Positions 23,923 to 34,873 of a DNA stretch of 64,000 nucleotides are shown in pieces (positions within the stretch are counted from its first letter, which is position 1; the number at the start of each line of letters is the position of its first letter). The position numbers and the translations under genes were made by a program. The notes beneath the pieces were generated by a model that worked only from the letters and a program-made list of their open reading frames with translations, ran no database searches and had not been told where the DNA came from. This DNA comes from Dysidea avara (taxonomy: Eukaryota; Porifera; Demospongiae; Dictyoceratida; Dysideidae), in NCBI RefSeq assembly GCF_963678975.1, contig NC_089274.1, positions 17,005,633-17,069,632 of the forward strand, in the 5' to 3' direction.

Positions 23923-26172
23923 CTAACAGTACTATATACGTATCTTATCTCCGTAATATACAGTATTATAATCCAAAGGGACGTGCAACTAATAAGAGAG
24001 AAAGGTGAGAAGGCAGCTGCAGGTATGCAATTCTTTGTACTAGATCTTGACAGTTTACTGAAATTAGTAAAATACAGAACTCTGCATGAAAGAGGAGCCA
24101 CAACAGAAGGAGTTATGGGATGAACAAGTATATCACAAGATGAATGGGTTATAATGACCTTACATTAACATGTTGTGAGGTACACTGTAATTAAAGAACA
24201 AGTATACAGTGCGTCTTACAACAATTTTTATGTAAGTTTTCAATAAAGCAGTCAGAATTGTTTGGTACATCCACGACTACTCCAATAGAGCAGTGCTCCT
24301 GTATCTTCCTCTTTGCAATTTTCTTGTGTGTCTATGCAGCATGAACTCTCAAAGCTCTGATGCAAGTGCTATACGACAACCAAAGTGACCCAGGGGAGAC
24401 CCCCTATTAACAAACCTGAATAATATGTGTTAGTTTAACAGTCAATAAAAAGTATAGAGTCTTATCGCCATATTTCTAGCCCTCAAAAGATTTTTATGAG
24501 TCTATATAATTATAGACATCTGAATGGAGAAGGCTTCAGGGAAATGCCGTTTTATAGCTTTATAGCCATTTTTTGCATATTGGATGTGTATTGTAACTAT
24601 TGGCTTCAGGCTTCTTGTCAAACAATGGTTTCTCTCACTTTGCATGTATGTATACACCATTTAAGTTTTAACCCTTTTTTTTTTAATTTGAGCAAATAAA
24701 GTGTGGTGAAGATAAAATTCAGCAGACAAGGCTGCCCTAATAGAACAGTCACTGAATTGTAAAAGGGACTGCCTTGAAAAAAACAAAAAAACTGGCTATG
24801 CAAAGAGACTGTATGATTGTGCCCCTAAAGACTTGTATGAATGTGTAACAATATTAATAAAGCATTCATAAACAGGCTACAGTCTATGAACTTTCATGTT
24901 TCAATCTTCCTTGGTAAAGAATGTTGCTGTTTTAAGTAGTGTAAAATACAAAGGGATTTCCTGAAACACCCGGGAACCCCAAAGTTCAATACATTTGAAC
25001 ATAGGAGACATTGTCAAGGGGGCAAGAAATTTTAAGGTAAAATAGTGTTTATTCCACTAAGAGGAGAAGAATAGAACTCTAGTGCACAAATTATATTCAT
25101 TTGCATAACTTTGTTTGGGATATACACTTTCTAAGACTCTAGTTGGATATCTTCTCAGAATTTTTTTTTAAATCAGTCCCCTCCTAGGTTGAATTTGGGA
25201 GCATTTTTGATTAGCTAACAACAAAGTGTATGCTTTGCAAGGCATATAAAAATTAGATAGCCTGTCTGAGATAAAACCTGTTTGATGGTAAATCAAAAAT
25301 AAAGTGATATTGTTATAAATAGAATTGTGACTGTTCTATTAGAGTAGTGACTGCTCTTTTAGAGTATCTCGATCTTGGCGCACAAGAATTTCAAACTGAT
25401 TTCCCTTCTAGCTCACTTTCTTCACAGTGTACAGTTTATAACTGTTGTACTTATGAATGCATGATTCCAGTTTCTGGTGTCAATATAGTCCTGTAGGTCC
25501 AAGAGAAGGGCCAGAGGAGGGGTTAATCCCCTCTTGGCCCAACCTCAGATCCGCCTATACATTTGAAGCCATTTCATAGAGACTTTATGTGCAGTAACAA
25601 AGTATTTGATTTTCATGATCTTCCAGCAGCTGATTTGTATGCATGTCTTACATGTGCACGTGTACATATACATTCATATGTGTGTACAGTATGTCTTAGC
25701 CCACTTATAGTGAAGGAAATTGTATACGTAATGCAAGAGTTTTTAAATTAATTAGTAGATCCTAAACTAAGGACTTTGAAAATACACTGTTTAGAGTTAT
25801 AATAAAACACCTTGACTATAGATACATGGATTGAGTATGTTACTTATCAACGTTGCTGTTTTTTGTTTGTTTGTTTGTTTTTTGAATGGAGGCTGAAGTG
25901 GTTTGGGCACACAGATTGTGTACAAAAAATGACCATTCTATATGAGCCAAGAAAGATATGATGAGGTAATGTATATGCCTGAAATATTACAGTATCAGTT
26001 ATAAGTTGTGCATGTTCCAGCACAGCTGGAGACAAATACTAAGGTGTTGTGGAATTTTTCTAGAGGCAGATGATGTCATCAGTTTTGTGGGGCTATTGGC
26101 CTGTTGTTAGCCTAAGTACCCTGTTGCCATTGTACACTAGTCAGCTTTCAAGCTTACGTATCTACCTGAGAT
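23923..26172. other. No gene; MITE-family debris at 25320-25560
   Basis: TCTTTTAGAGTATCTCGATC near 25355 and CAGATCCGCC near 25547 suggest a decayed member of the GGCGGATCC family. Otherwise AT-rich, unrecognised. Confidence 0.4.
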
Positions 26173-26659
26173 CAGTGTTGGGCAAGTTACTTTGTAAAAG
26201 TAACTAGTTACATATTACTTGCAACTGAACTATTTAGTTACAGTTACATATTACCCATAAAATAAAGTAACTAATATTACATATTATATTACTGTGTCCA
26301 CAGCCTTAAGCTGTCACGAGTGAAACTACCACCTTATCACGTGACATGATTGTGTTGCTGGACAATGTGCAAATCTTGGTTATAAGTAAGAAGCTGGTGA
26401 ATATGGCTTCATTCAGTAGGCCTCATTACTTCGTTGTGGCTAGGCGTTACTCAGAAGATAACTAACGAGATTAGTAACTTCGTTACTTGCAGTAATAATA
26501 TTATGTAATATTAGACTCGTTACAGTAACTATATTACTTAGGTAACGCGTTACATTTGTAAGTAAAGTAACTTGAGTTATATTACCTGTTTTTATAGCAT
26601 ACTTCGTTATAGTTACCACAAAAGTAATAATATTACATAACGCGTTACTCCCAACACTG
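26173..26659. mobile_element. hAT-type MITE with CAGTGTTGGG ends and 8-bp target duplication
   Basis: Ends are CAGTGTTGGGCAAGTTACTT and the inverse AACGCGTTACTCCCAACACTG (slightly diverged). CCTGAGAT occurs directly on both sides (26165-26172, 26660-26667), a perfect 8-bp duplication typical of hAT transposition. The interior is rich in GTTACnnnTAAC motifs. It lies just downstream of gene B's stop. Confidence 0.92.
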
Positions 26660-26788
26660 CCTGAGATTCTGTGTATACACATCCTATTCTGCAGTTACTA
26701 GAAAGTGAGCATTAAATATAAACACATGTACTGCAAATAAAAAGGTCAAATACACATTATCAAGAGTTAAAATTTTATATAATTCTTA

Positions 26789-26911
26789 TCAGTTTTTACA
26801 GCATTTTTTCTCTTTACTGTCATTATTAAAGTGTAACATGATACTCGTGGAACGATTTCTATATAATGTTTGTACAACGGGTTCTTTGTGGACACAGGAC
26901 AGCGCATGAAC
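26789..26911 (-). CDS. Gene B exon 7: C-terminal tail with CCKN
   Basis: The acceptor ctgttgcag precedes 40 codons beginning VHALSCVHKEPVVQ, with YRNRSTSIM, then a Lys/Glu patch and CCKN before TGA. Two adjacent cysteines near the C-terminus are the usual Rab geranylgeranylation site. This tail is the hypervariable region in most Rabs but is conserved among these paralogues. Confidence 0.88.
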   Translation of the reverse strand, partial: VHALSCVHKEPVVQTLYRNRSTSIMLHFNNDSKEKKCCKN

Positions 26912-29095
26912 CTGCAACAGTAAAACAAGGTAACAATTGCAATAATTGAAATAGGATATGATAGATAGTGCTTCATTATGTATACCTTAAATGGCATAAC
27001 AATGGTTGTATACCCATATTCGTGCATGCTGTGCAGTAACACTATGCAAGATATAAAATGTCCTGAAGTTCAAGTATGTATGTAAGTAATACAGTGGAAT
27101 CCCTCTAAGCTGGACACCATTGGTTTTGTCCTTTGAAAGGAGGTGTCCTTAGTTCAGGAGTATAATTATTATGAACTAGTACGGGACCCAGACAGATGTC
27201 CTTTATAAAAAGATTCTCCACAATTCAGGGTTTCCACTGTAAATTTTTATTAGTATTAGAATTACAGTTACAGTTATACTACATATATGGTATTATGATG
27301 GTCAAGCTGGTATGCAGGGGAGTTTCTTAACCACCCACCTTTTTCACCAAAAAATGTACAGCTGCTTGGATTCCTTGTCCAGTTTTAGCTGATGTCTCAA
27401 AGTATCCCACAAACCCATGGTCCTTGCTGAACTGCTCTCCATCAAGGTGCCCACAATCCATCTAAACCATAGTGTACAGATGGTGCAAATTCAATGACAT
27501 CATTTTTTATGTTTGCTGGTAACCTTGTTGGCTATTAAGACCACAGGAATGGGGTCTCCATTTACTAGTCTCACAACATCATCAATTTCTTTCTTCCATT
27601 GTGAGCTGTGCTCTAAGGACCTCATATCAGTGACATCATAAACCACAAATGCTCCCACAGCGTCTCGGTAGTATGCCTAACAATGCCATCATGCTGTACA
27701 TAGACACTCTATATAGCCAACACTTTTTGTTACCTACCGTAGTTACTGCTTTAAATCTTTCTTGACCTACACGTACATGCATGATAATTACAATAATATA
27801 ATCTGGCATTATGTTACAACAATTACCTGCAGTGTCCCACAAGTGTAGTTTGTATTTCTTGTTGTAGCACTCTAATTCTGCTGATTGAAAGTCAACCAGG
27901 GTCTATGTGATACAATGATCAAGTGATAGATAAAAGTATAGCTTACTGTTGGGTCATATACAATGGAAAATTTGCCACTGACATATCGGTATAGTAGTGA
28001 TGTCTTTCCTGTGCTGGAGTCCCCAACAATTACAAACTTAAGTACTAGTGATTCACACTCTAATTGATTAATGCTGTGAAGCGATGTCAGTGTGCCAATC
28101 TGTAATTATTGCATTTAATACTGTACAATTGTTTGAATAAGATCACAACTCACTTTGTTGTTGTCTTCTCTCATACTTTTCTCTGTTGACATCTGTGAGA
28201 GTAACTGTTCTTCCTCGAATATCTCATTCACTAAAGCACTGGGAGCAGATGACTTTGCTCTTTCTGGTACTTTGTAAATATAAGGATTGGACTGGTGAGA
28301 AATGTGCCCAGATCTCTGACGGTAAGGTGTCAATTGAACAGAGGGTAAACGGTTACCACTAAGATCCTCAGACATACGAAACTGAATGTTTACTTCAAAT
28401 GACGGTATACATAAGGAAGTTGGTTGCTGCTGCTTTTGCACTATGGTATCAAGTAAAATACCACCATCATCATCACCAGAACTAGTCGTAATGCTTCTTC
28501 TACTCATGTTACCACTTGGAGTTCTTTCTCTGCTAGCTGTAGTATTACAACTGTCTTCGTGTATTCCACCATCTCTGTACATATTCAGACTCAGGTGTTC
28601 TGAAGTAATGCTTGCATGGCAGACACTGCTACAACTAGCAGTAGCAACAGAATCAACACGAGGTATCACCTGAGAAGACTGGTCCGCACCTGTTGTTTCA
28701 TTTGACCAAGGACCCTGACGGATTCTGAGGTTCTTAGCAATCAACTCATCTACCGCGCCTTCATAGGCCTTGTCGAGTTTGTTTAAGATTGGACGTTGCC
28801 CAGTTTTCTTCAAAGCTCTCCTCAACATTCGCATTCCTCTGTAAAGACCTTTACCAGGGATGATGCTAGTTAATAATAAACTCTTTCGACGAAGTTCAAC
28901 GGTATGGACGTTCTGGAGTTGTTGATATTCTAGCGACGTTAGTCCTCCTTCTGTCGAGTATAGATGAAGCACAGTTTCAAACAGGTCCAGTTGTTCTAAC
29001 ATCTCCATAGAGGAAACTTGTTTGAGCGCCTTACCAGCTGCTTCATCACATTTAAACTTTTGCTTCGATTTTTTGTGGCACAGGGTCTGGGACAT
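26789..29095 (-). CDS. Gene B: CARD-like domain fused to a Rab32-like GTPase (complete, 7 exons)
   Basis: Exons: 29095-28154, 28099-27947, 27902-27827, 27766-27738, 27676-27524, 27461-27339, 26911-26789. Together 1599 nt, 532 residues plus stop, all GT-AG. The ATG is the first after an in-frame upstream TGA. Residues 17-122 are the CARD-like domain, 123-314 a Ser/Thr-rich linker, 315-492 the Rab domain: P-loop GDSSTGKT (340-347), WDTAGQE (387-393), NKMD (450-453), ETSAK (473-477). The tail ends CCKN, a CCXX prenylation box. Introns are 44-62 bp except the last (427 bp), which holds a MITE. It is the tandem neighbour of gene A on the same strand, about 7.3 kb upstream of A's start. Function is inferred: a GTP-switched, membrane-bound protein with a death-fold adaptor end. 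Confidence 0.92.
27090..27241. mobile_element. MITE with TACAGTGGAA ends in gene B intron 6
   Basis: The left end TACAGTGGAATCCCTCT is mirrored by GGGTTTCCACTGTA. It explains why this intron is 427 bp while the other gene B introns are 44-62 bp. Confidence 0.75.
27339..28099 (-). CDS. Gene B exons 2-6: Rab GTPase core
   Basis: The exons are 153, 76, 29, 153 and 123 nt, the same sizes as in gene A. The core reads VIVGDSSTGKTSLL, YDPT-TLVDF at switch I, LHLWDTAGQERF, AYYRDAVGAFVVYDVTD, QWKKEIDDVVRLVNGDPIP, then VLIANKMD, FSKDHGFVGYFETSAKTG. In the ETSAK exon I count 33 of 41 residues identical to gene A. All five G motifs are present, with the catalytic Gln at 392. Confidence 0.92.
28154..29095 (-). 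CDS. Gene B exon 1: CARD-like domain and linker
   Basis: This exon has 314 codons and ends at a phase-0 donor (AAA|gtgagt), 54 bp before the P-loop exon. The CARD-like part aligns with gene A almost without gaps: GKALKQVSSMEMLEQLDLF, GGLTSLEYQQLQN, RRKSLLLTSIIPGKG, LRRALKKTGQ, LDKAYEGAVDELIA. The linker is unlike gene A except at 234-271 (VNIQF, D.SG, LP, TP, RSGHISH..NP), which is conserved and may be a binding motif. Confidence 0.88.
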
Positions 29096-29560
29096 CAGGG
29101 TCCTCGCATCAAGTAAAATCCCCTTTCACGCAGATAGCTACTAGGTCAGTAAGTGATCTTTGCGCTTCTGCATAGGTCTACGCTCAGACTTCTCTTTATA
29201 CTTAGATTCTATAATTTCATGATGCGTTTCCACTCGACGCGTACGTCATTATTATGGTTACATATGATTACGCCATTATTAGAATGCACGTGTTTAGTCA
29301 CGTGAGAGAACTATAGATACATATTCATTACGTCATTATTATGGCTGTTATCATGACGTCATAATATTATGGTTACCCATAGATAGTAGAGGGCGCTAAT
29401 ACTACCTAAAGAACCTAGTTTGGGGTTACATTGGGTTCAGTTTTAGTTTCTCATCCAGCAGCCACCTCCCAAAAAGGAAAACACCCCAGCAACTATGGAG
29501 ATAGTATTGTGTGGTGGCTGTTCTATTAGAGTATTTGACTGACTGCTCTATTCTATTAGA
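29096..29560. other. Upstream region of gene B
   Basis: Presumed promoter of gene B. ACGTCATTATTATGG-like motifs recur at 29246, 29330 and 29355, and resemble CRE/ATF cores (ACGTCA), but no function can be claimed. Confidence 0.35.
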
Positions 29561-29647
29561 GTATTATTATTATTATTATTGGTAATACTGTGCAGACCTC
29601 TACTAGAGTATAGTGCACAGGTTACAACATACATACAAGTATACAAA

Positions 29648-32421
29648 TTAAATAATTGCTAGTTTTTGTTTGAACTGATCAATATCATTGGAGTCAATCA
29701 CATTTTGGGGTAGATCATTCCAGATTTTGATTGCCGAAGGGAAAAAGGAGTACATATAAGAATCAATCCGTGTCATTGGTTGCATAAATCTCATATTATG
29801 ACCTCTGGTACTATGTACAGTGGTAATGGGTGTCAGAAACAGATTTGCTGGGATATCAACAAGGTGGTTAATTATTTTAAACATCATTATGGCTTTCAGT
29901 TCATCTCTGCATCGCACAAGTGTAGGCCAATTAAGGTCTGTAAGCATTTGTGTGACGCTAGCGTAACGGGAGTAGTTGCTGGTCACAAATCTAGTTGCTT
30001 GTCGTTGTGTTCTCTCAATCATATCAACTTATCCCTCTTAGTATGAGGTGCCCAGACAACAGTTGCATACTCTACAATTGGCTTAACCATTGCTTTGTAC
30101 AACCTATCTTTAATTGTTGGTGTACAATTGTGGAGGATACGCTGAAGAAAACCTTTAGTTCTGTTAGCCTTGGAAGTTATTTGTTTTATGTGTTCTGACC
30201 AGGATAGATTTTGGCTTATTGTTACACCCAAGTATTTGGCATGGTTGACTTCCTTGATTGGTTTATTTTGAATATTATACTGAGCTAGTATTGTGTGTTT
30301 CTTGTTAGCTATCCTAAGAAATTTGCATTTTTGTGGGTTAAACACCATTTTCCAATCGTCTGCCTATTTTCCCAGTAAGTCTAAATCCTTCTACAACTGA
30401 TTGCAGTCCTGTTCTGTGCAAATGGTGGCATAAAGTAACACATCGTCAGCATATAACTTGATTTTGGATGATATGTTATTTGGTAAATCATTTATGAAAC
30501 AGAGAAACAAAAGTGGAGCAAGGACAGTACCTTGAGGTGCACCAGAGGTAACTGCTGTTAAGTGGCTCTGTTGACCTTCAACCACCACACACTGAGATCT
30601 CTGCAGTACAAAGTCTTTAATCCAGTCAAGTAAATTACCTTGGATACCATAATGGTGGAGTTTATGGAACAGGTGTTGATGGGACACTTTGTCAAATGCT
30701 TTTGAAAAATCTAGTAGTCCGACATCGGTTTGATTATTGTTATTTAAGCTTTCGGCAAAGTCATTGATTGTCAATAGTAGCTGAGTTTCACATGAGCGAC
30801 CTTGTCTAAATACATGTTGTTGATCACACAGAAGATTATATTTAGCAAAACGGGAGTAAATATGTGAATACACAACGTGCTCTAACAGCTTTGAACAGAT
30901 ACATGTTAATGAAACAGGCCTATAATTGCTAGGAAGAGAACGATCACCCTTTTTAAAGAGTGGTACAATATTTGCCCTTTTCCAATCTAAAGGTAGCGAA
31001 CATTGTTGTAATGAGGCTTGAAAAATGAAGGCTAGGGAGGGAGAAATAATTTCTCTAGTTTCTTTCAGTAGACGGGCTGGTATTCCATCAGGTCCACAAG
31101 CTTTATGGATATCCAAAGATTGCAGCAGCTCAGAAACACCATTAGTGTCAACTATGATAGGGTTTATGTCCGGTGCAGATCGGACATGTAACTCTGGAGG
31201 AGTCTCTGTTGTAATTGGAGTAAATGCTGATGTAAAGTACTCTTTGAGTGTTTGTGTTTTGACTAAGCTATCATTGATTACAACATCATTAACCTTTAAT
31301 GGTGCCACACCACAGTGGTCTTTCTTTTGACTCTTGATGTAAGTCCAAAGCTTTTTTGACACAGAACCATTTGAATCAACTAGCCCTTCACTATAATCAT
31401 TGTAAGCTTTACGACATTCCTGTTGAACTTTGTGTTTAAAACTACGATAAGCATCCCAGTGATGATTACAATTTGAGCGCCTGGCTAAGTTGTAAAGTCG
31501 TTGTTTTTTACGAGATAAGCGCTTAATGTGAGAGGTCACCCATGGTTGCTTTGTATTAGTGGAAGAAAGCTTAGATGGTACTTGAGCTAAGCACTTGAAG
31601 CACATTTGTTTGAATTCATTCCATAACACCTCCACTGGTGTGGACAAAGAGTATTTACTTAAAAAATCATCACTAAATTGACTTATGATTTCTTTTATAA
31701 CTACCATATCTGCTCTATGCCAAAGAAATGACTTCCTTTTGGTGGGCTGCTGGTGAGTGATTGTAACAGAAGATTCAGTTAAAATAGCCTCAAGGTCACT
31801 AATGCCTGCAACAGGATTGCAACTGTGTATAAGGGATGGTCTGTTGGTAATGAACACATCTAGAGTATTGTGTCTTCTGGTAGGGAAATCAACTACTTGC
31901 GAGAAGCCATATTCCTGCACAAAATTAATCATAGTGTCACATACAGCAAGGGGGTATGCAGCACCATCTGTACAACCATTAACCCAATCAATGTTTGGTA
32001 AATTGAGATCCCCAACCAGCCAGATAGGAGAGTTGGAATAAGTTGTTGTTATAGGTTTGAAAAAAGGTCACATAAACTTTCAACACTACAAATATCTTTA
32101 TTAGGAGGTCTGTAGAAAGAACAAATAATTAAGTTTTGGTTGTTTAATGTAATCTCACAAATTACTGCTTCATTGTCATGGTCAAAACTTAATTCCTGGT
32201 ATTGCGGCAAGCTAACAGTACTCCTCCATACCCATCAGATCTATCCTTCCTGAAAACATGATATCCTTCAGGGCAAAAATTCGCTGCTTAAAACATCAGG
32301 TGTCAGCCATGTCTCAGAAACTGCTACAATGTCTGGTTTATATTCATCCATAAGTGCACAGAAAGAAGCTCTCTTTGATAAAATACTTTGGCTATTTAGG
32401 AAAATCAGCTTGAAGGAGCTT
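29648..32421 (-). pseudogene. L-alpha ORF2: endonuclease and reverse transcriptase, broken
   Basis: Endonuclease parts: NSQSILSKRASF, PDIVAVSETWLTPD, ICSFYRPPN, VGDLNLPNIDW, then SGISDLEA-type sequence. Reverse-transcriptase parts (31932-30391): LPLDWKRANIVPLFKKGD, SNYRPVSLTCICSKLLEH, LLDFSKAFDKVSHQ, SGAPQGTVLAPLLF and LYADDVLLYA, which holds the catalytic Asp pair. C-terminal part 30348-29648: HAKYLGVTIS, KPIVEYATVVWAPHT, NWPTL..RRDELK-like region. Stops and frame changes split it into at least four pieces. Confidence 0.9.
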
Positions 32422-32665
32422 ATATGTGACCGGATTTGCGAAAAAGGGTCTTCCACACACATCCAATTCTATGAACTTGGAAGACCATAACGTTGTGTTC
32501 AAGAAAGATACAATTCTGAAATTTTTTCCATGCATTACCTTGTGGTGGTACTCACTACTGCCTAAATATCAAGGCAATAACTTTTTCCAATCTGAAGTTA
32601 TGAATTATCAAAGTTAGTAAATTGGATGTGTGTGGAAGACCCCTTTTGCAAATCCGGTCACATAT
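32422..32665. mobile_element. MITE with ATATGTGACCGGATTTGC ends inside L-alpha
   Basis: Long, nearly exact inverted arms: ATGTGACCGGATTTGCGAAA, TCTTCCACACACATCCAATT on the left and their inverses on the right (TGGATGTGTGTGGAAGACC, TTTGCAAATCCGGTCACAT). It sits at the start of ORF2 and supplies a false N-terminus to the downstream frame. Confidence 0.9.
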
Positions 32666-32759
32666 TATGTATAGGGGGCTCTACTGATTGTGCATTAATT
32701 GTTTGCTCACTGTTAGTGTGTAAAACTTTGGAATCAGCACAGAAAGTAACCGAAGCTAG

Positions 32760-33672
32760 TCAATTCTGCCGGGTTTCTGAGGGCTGTGGGTGATTAATAT
32801 TGGGTTGAGATTTGCTTCCTTTGTTGCTGTGATAAGGACGTTTGGTTACAATAACTCCATTCCGAATTGTTAGGTTAGGCTCATTTGCAGCTTTTCTATG
32901 TTTCAATTCCTCAACTAGTTGCTTGTGCTTAGCTCTTTGGTACTTTGTCATGTCTACTGAGATGTAAACATTGTTAAACTCTTCATGGCGCCTCAGAAAA
33001 TACGATCGTGATGTGATAAATTCTTTGTCATCAACATCTTCAAGGGAAAGGAGTAGCGGTCTATGTTTGTTTTCGATTTGTCTACCAAGCCGTCTAAGTG
33101 AGACTACATCAGCATCCAGCTTAAAAACTGTACTGCAGATGTCAGTGAAGTGCTTCTTGTCATCTGATGTTTCAGGAAGATTATAAACAATCAAATTACA
33201 CCTTCTACGCTCCATGTCAGCTAATTCATTAGCAATGTCTTGTGCAGAAGAAGCAGGTCGTGGTACTGATGAGACTGAATTGAAGCACTATTGATGGTTT
33301 CTGATGTGGTGGTTATCTGTTGCTTTAGATTGTTGTTTGAGCTGCAAAGGTCATCAATTTTGGCAGAAACCTCTTTTACAGTTTCATTGAGCTTTGCTTC
33401 AACCTTTTCAAGTCTCGAAGTCGGTTCATTTTGGACGTTAACAGCTTTCACAGATTTGAAAATCATTTGCTTGAACTGTGATTGGCAGGAGTTTAGCTTA
33501 CCTTTAACACTTGAAGTAAACGACACTAATAATTTGTATTGATCTGCACTAATCCCATCACATTCAGCATGTACCCATACACCACAGAGATCACACTGGA
33601 CCGCCTGACCTTGTTTACCACTTTCTGTGCAACGCTGAGTACAGTGCCCACAAATATCACCTGAGAGATTTG
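32760..33672 (-). pseudogene. L-alpha ORF1: PHD finger, coiled coil, RNA-binding-like domain
   Basis: CGHC..RC......QCDLCGVW.HAEC (33655-33555) is a PHD-type zinc finger. A coiled-coil-like stretch follows (SRLEKVEAKLNETVKEVSAK). After a 1-base frameshift near 33280 comes RRRCNLIVYNLPE, and LDADVVSLRRLGRQ, RPLLLSLE, the usual LINE ORF1 RRM-like region. The N-terminal 36 codons lie on the other side of L-beta (34873-34765). Confidence 0.8.
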
Positions 33673-34757
33673 ATTATGATTATGATTATGATTACAGTAC
33701 CGGTAAAGGCACAGCCTGTATACCGGATCTGCACACAATAGTACAATTAACCATTATACAAAAGTAAATCTCGACTCAAATAAGTAATTATCTAATAAGG
33801 ATTTAAAATTATTTACAGAATTTACGTTGACTACAACTGCAGGCAAAGCGTTCCAATCATTAATTAACCTATTAAAAAATATTTTGATCGACAGTTTAAT
33901 CTTGAGTAACATTTGAAAAGCTTAAACTGATGTCCCCTTGTAATGGTGGTATCGGAGTAGGTATATAGAGTGGAAAAATCTGAATTAAAATAGTTATTGA
34001 TAATCTTGTAAGTAGTATCATATCACCTCTATGACGCCTGTGAGCCAAGGATGGTAGCTGTAGCGCTGCTAGTCTCTCTTCATACGGTTTATCTCTTAAT
34101 GATGGCAATAAACGTGTAGCCCTACGTTGGACTTTCTCCACTTTCCTTTGATCAAGTACAAAGAAAGGCCCCATACTGCGTTACCATATTCAAGTGTTGG
34201 ACGTACAAAAACTGTAAATAATTTAGTCAACACATCAGAATTTAAATAATCAAAAGATTTCTTAATTAATCCTAGTAATCGATTTGCTTTTACAGCAACC
34301 TCTGTGGTATGCAGGTGGAACTTAAGTAGGTGGTCCAAAATAATGCCCAAGTCTTTGTAAGAATCAATATTGTCAATAACTGTTCCATCCAAATAATATG
34401 GCCCATAGTGATGCATCGGTCCAAGGCGCATATGCTTGCACTTCAAGATATTGAACTTAAGTTGCCAACGAATTGACCATTCATAAAGTAAGTCCAAATC
34501 ATGTTGTAGTACTGAATAATCCTCACTAGTTCGTACAACACGGAAAATCTTAGTGTCGTCAGCAAACCATATACACGGGACTTGATACAACTGAAGGTAA
34601 GTCCGGCATTGACAAACATCGTGAATAAGATGGGACCCAACACTGAACCCTGTGGGACTCCACTTGTAACAGGAATGGAATTAGATTTCTTTCCATTAAG
34701 CACTACTTCTTGTGTTCTGTCCTTAAGAAAATCTTTTATCCACTGTAGCATCTTACC
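33673..34757 (-). mobile_element. LINE L-beta: 5'-truncated element nested in L-alpha ORF1
   Basis: AGATTTG is duplicated at 33666-33672 and 34758-34764, marking the target site. The minus strand reads, 5' to 3', [78 protein letters not shown], then an (ATAATC)n tail. Only the 3' half of the reverse transcriptase is present, as usual for incomplete target-primed insertion. Two or three frameshifts. Confidence 0.92.
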
Positions 34758-34873
34758 AGATTTGTTAACACTCCTTTTTCTGGCGAATCATCAGGCCGCT
34801 TTCTCTTCACTTGTCCTGCAGGTGTCTTTTGTAAGGACTCGGCAGTTGTCTGGGGTGATTGTGAAGTCTCCAT

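Larger units (their letters stand above)
29562..34873 (-). mobile_element. LINE L-alpha: APE-type non-LTR retrotransposon with PHD-finger ORF1
   Basis: Read on the minus strand: ORF1 from ATG at 34873, interrupted by L-beta, resuming at 33672 and ending at 32760; then an endonuclease and reverse transcriptase ORF2 to 29648; then an AATAAT tail at 29562-29582. It fits the CR1/L2/Jockey-type LINE layout. Several 1-base frameshifts (near 33280, 32270, 32205) and stops (near 30390, 30019) show it is inactive. The 5' untranslated start is not resolved and may reach about 35 kb. Confidence 0.85.

Noticed and set aside
29240-29365. Repeated ACGTCATTATTATGG as a CRE enhancer for gene B
   Set aside because: Three cores are suggestive, but ACGTCA is short and the repeats may be local duplication; no basis to claim regulation.
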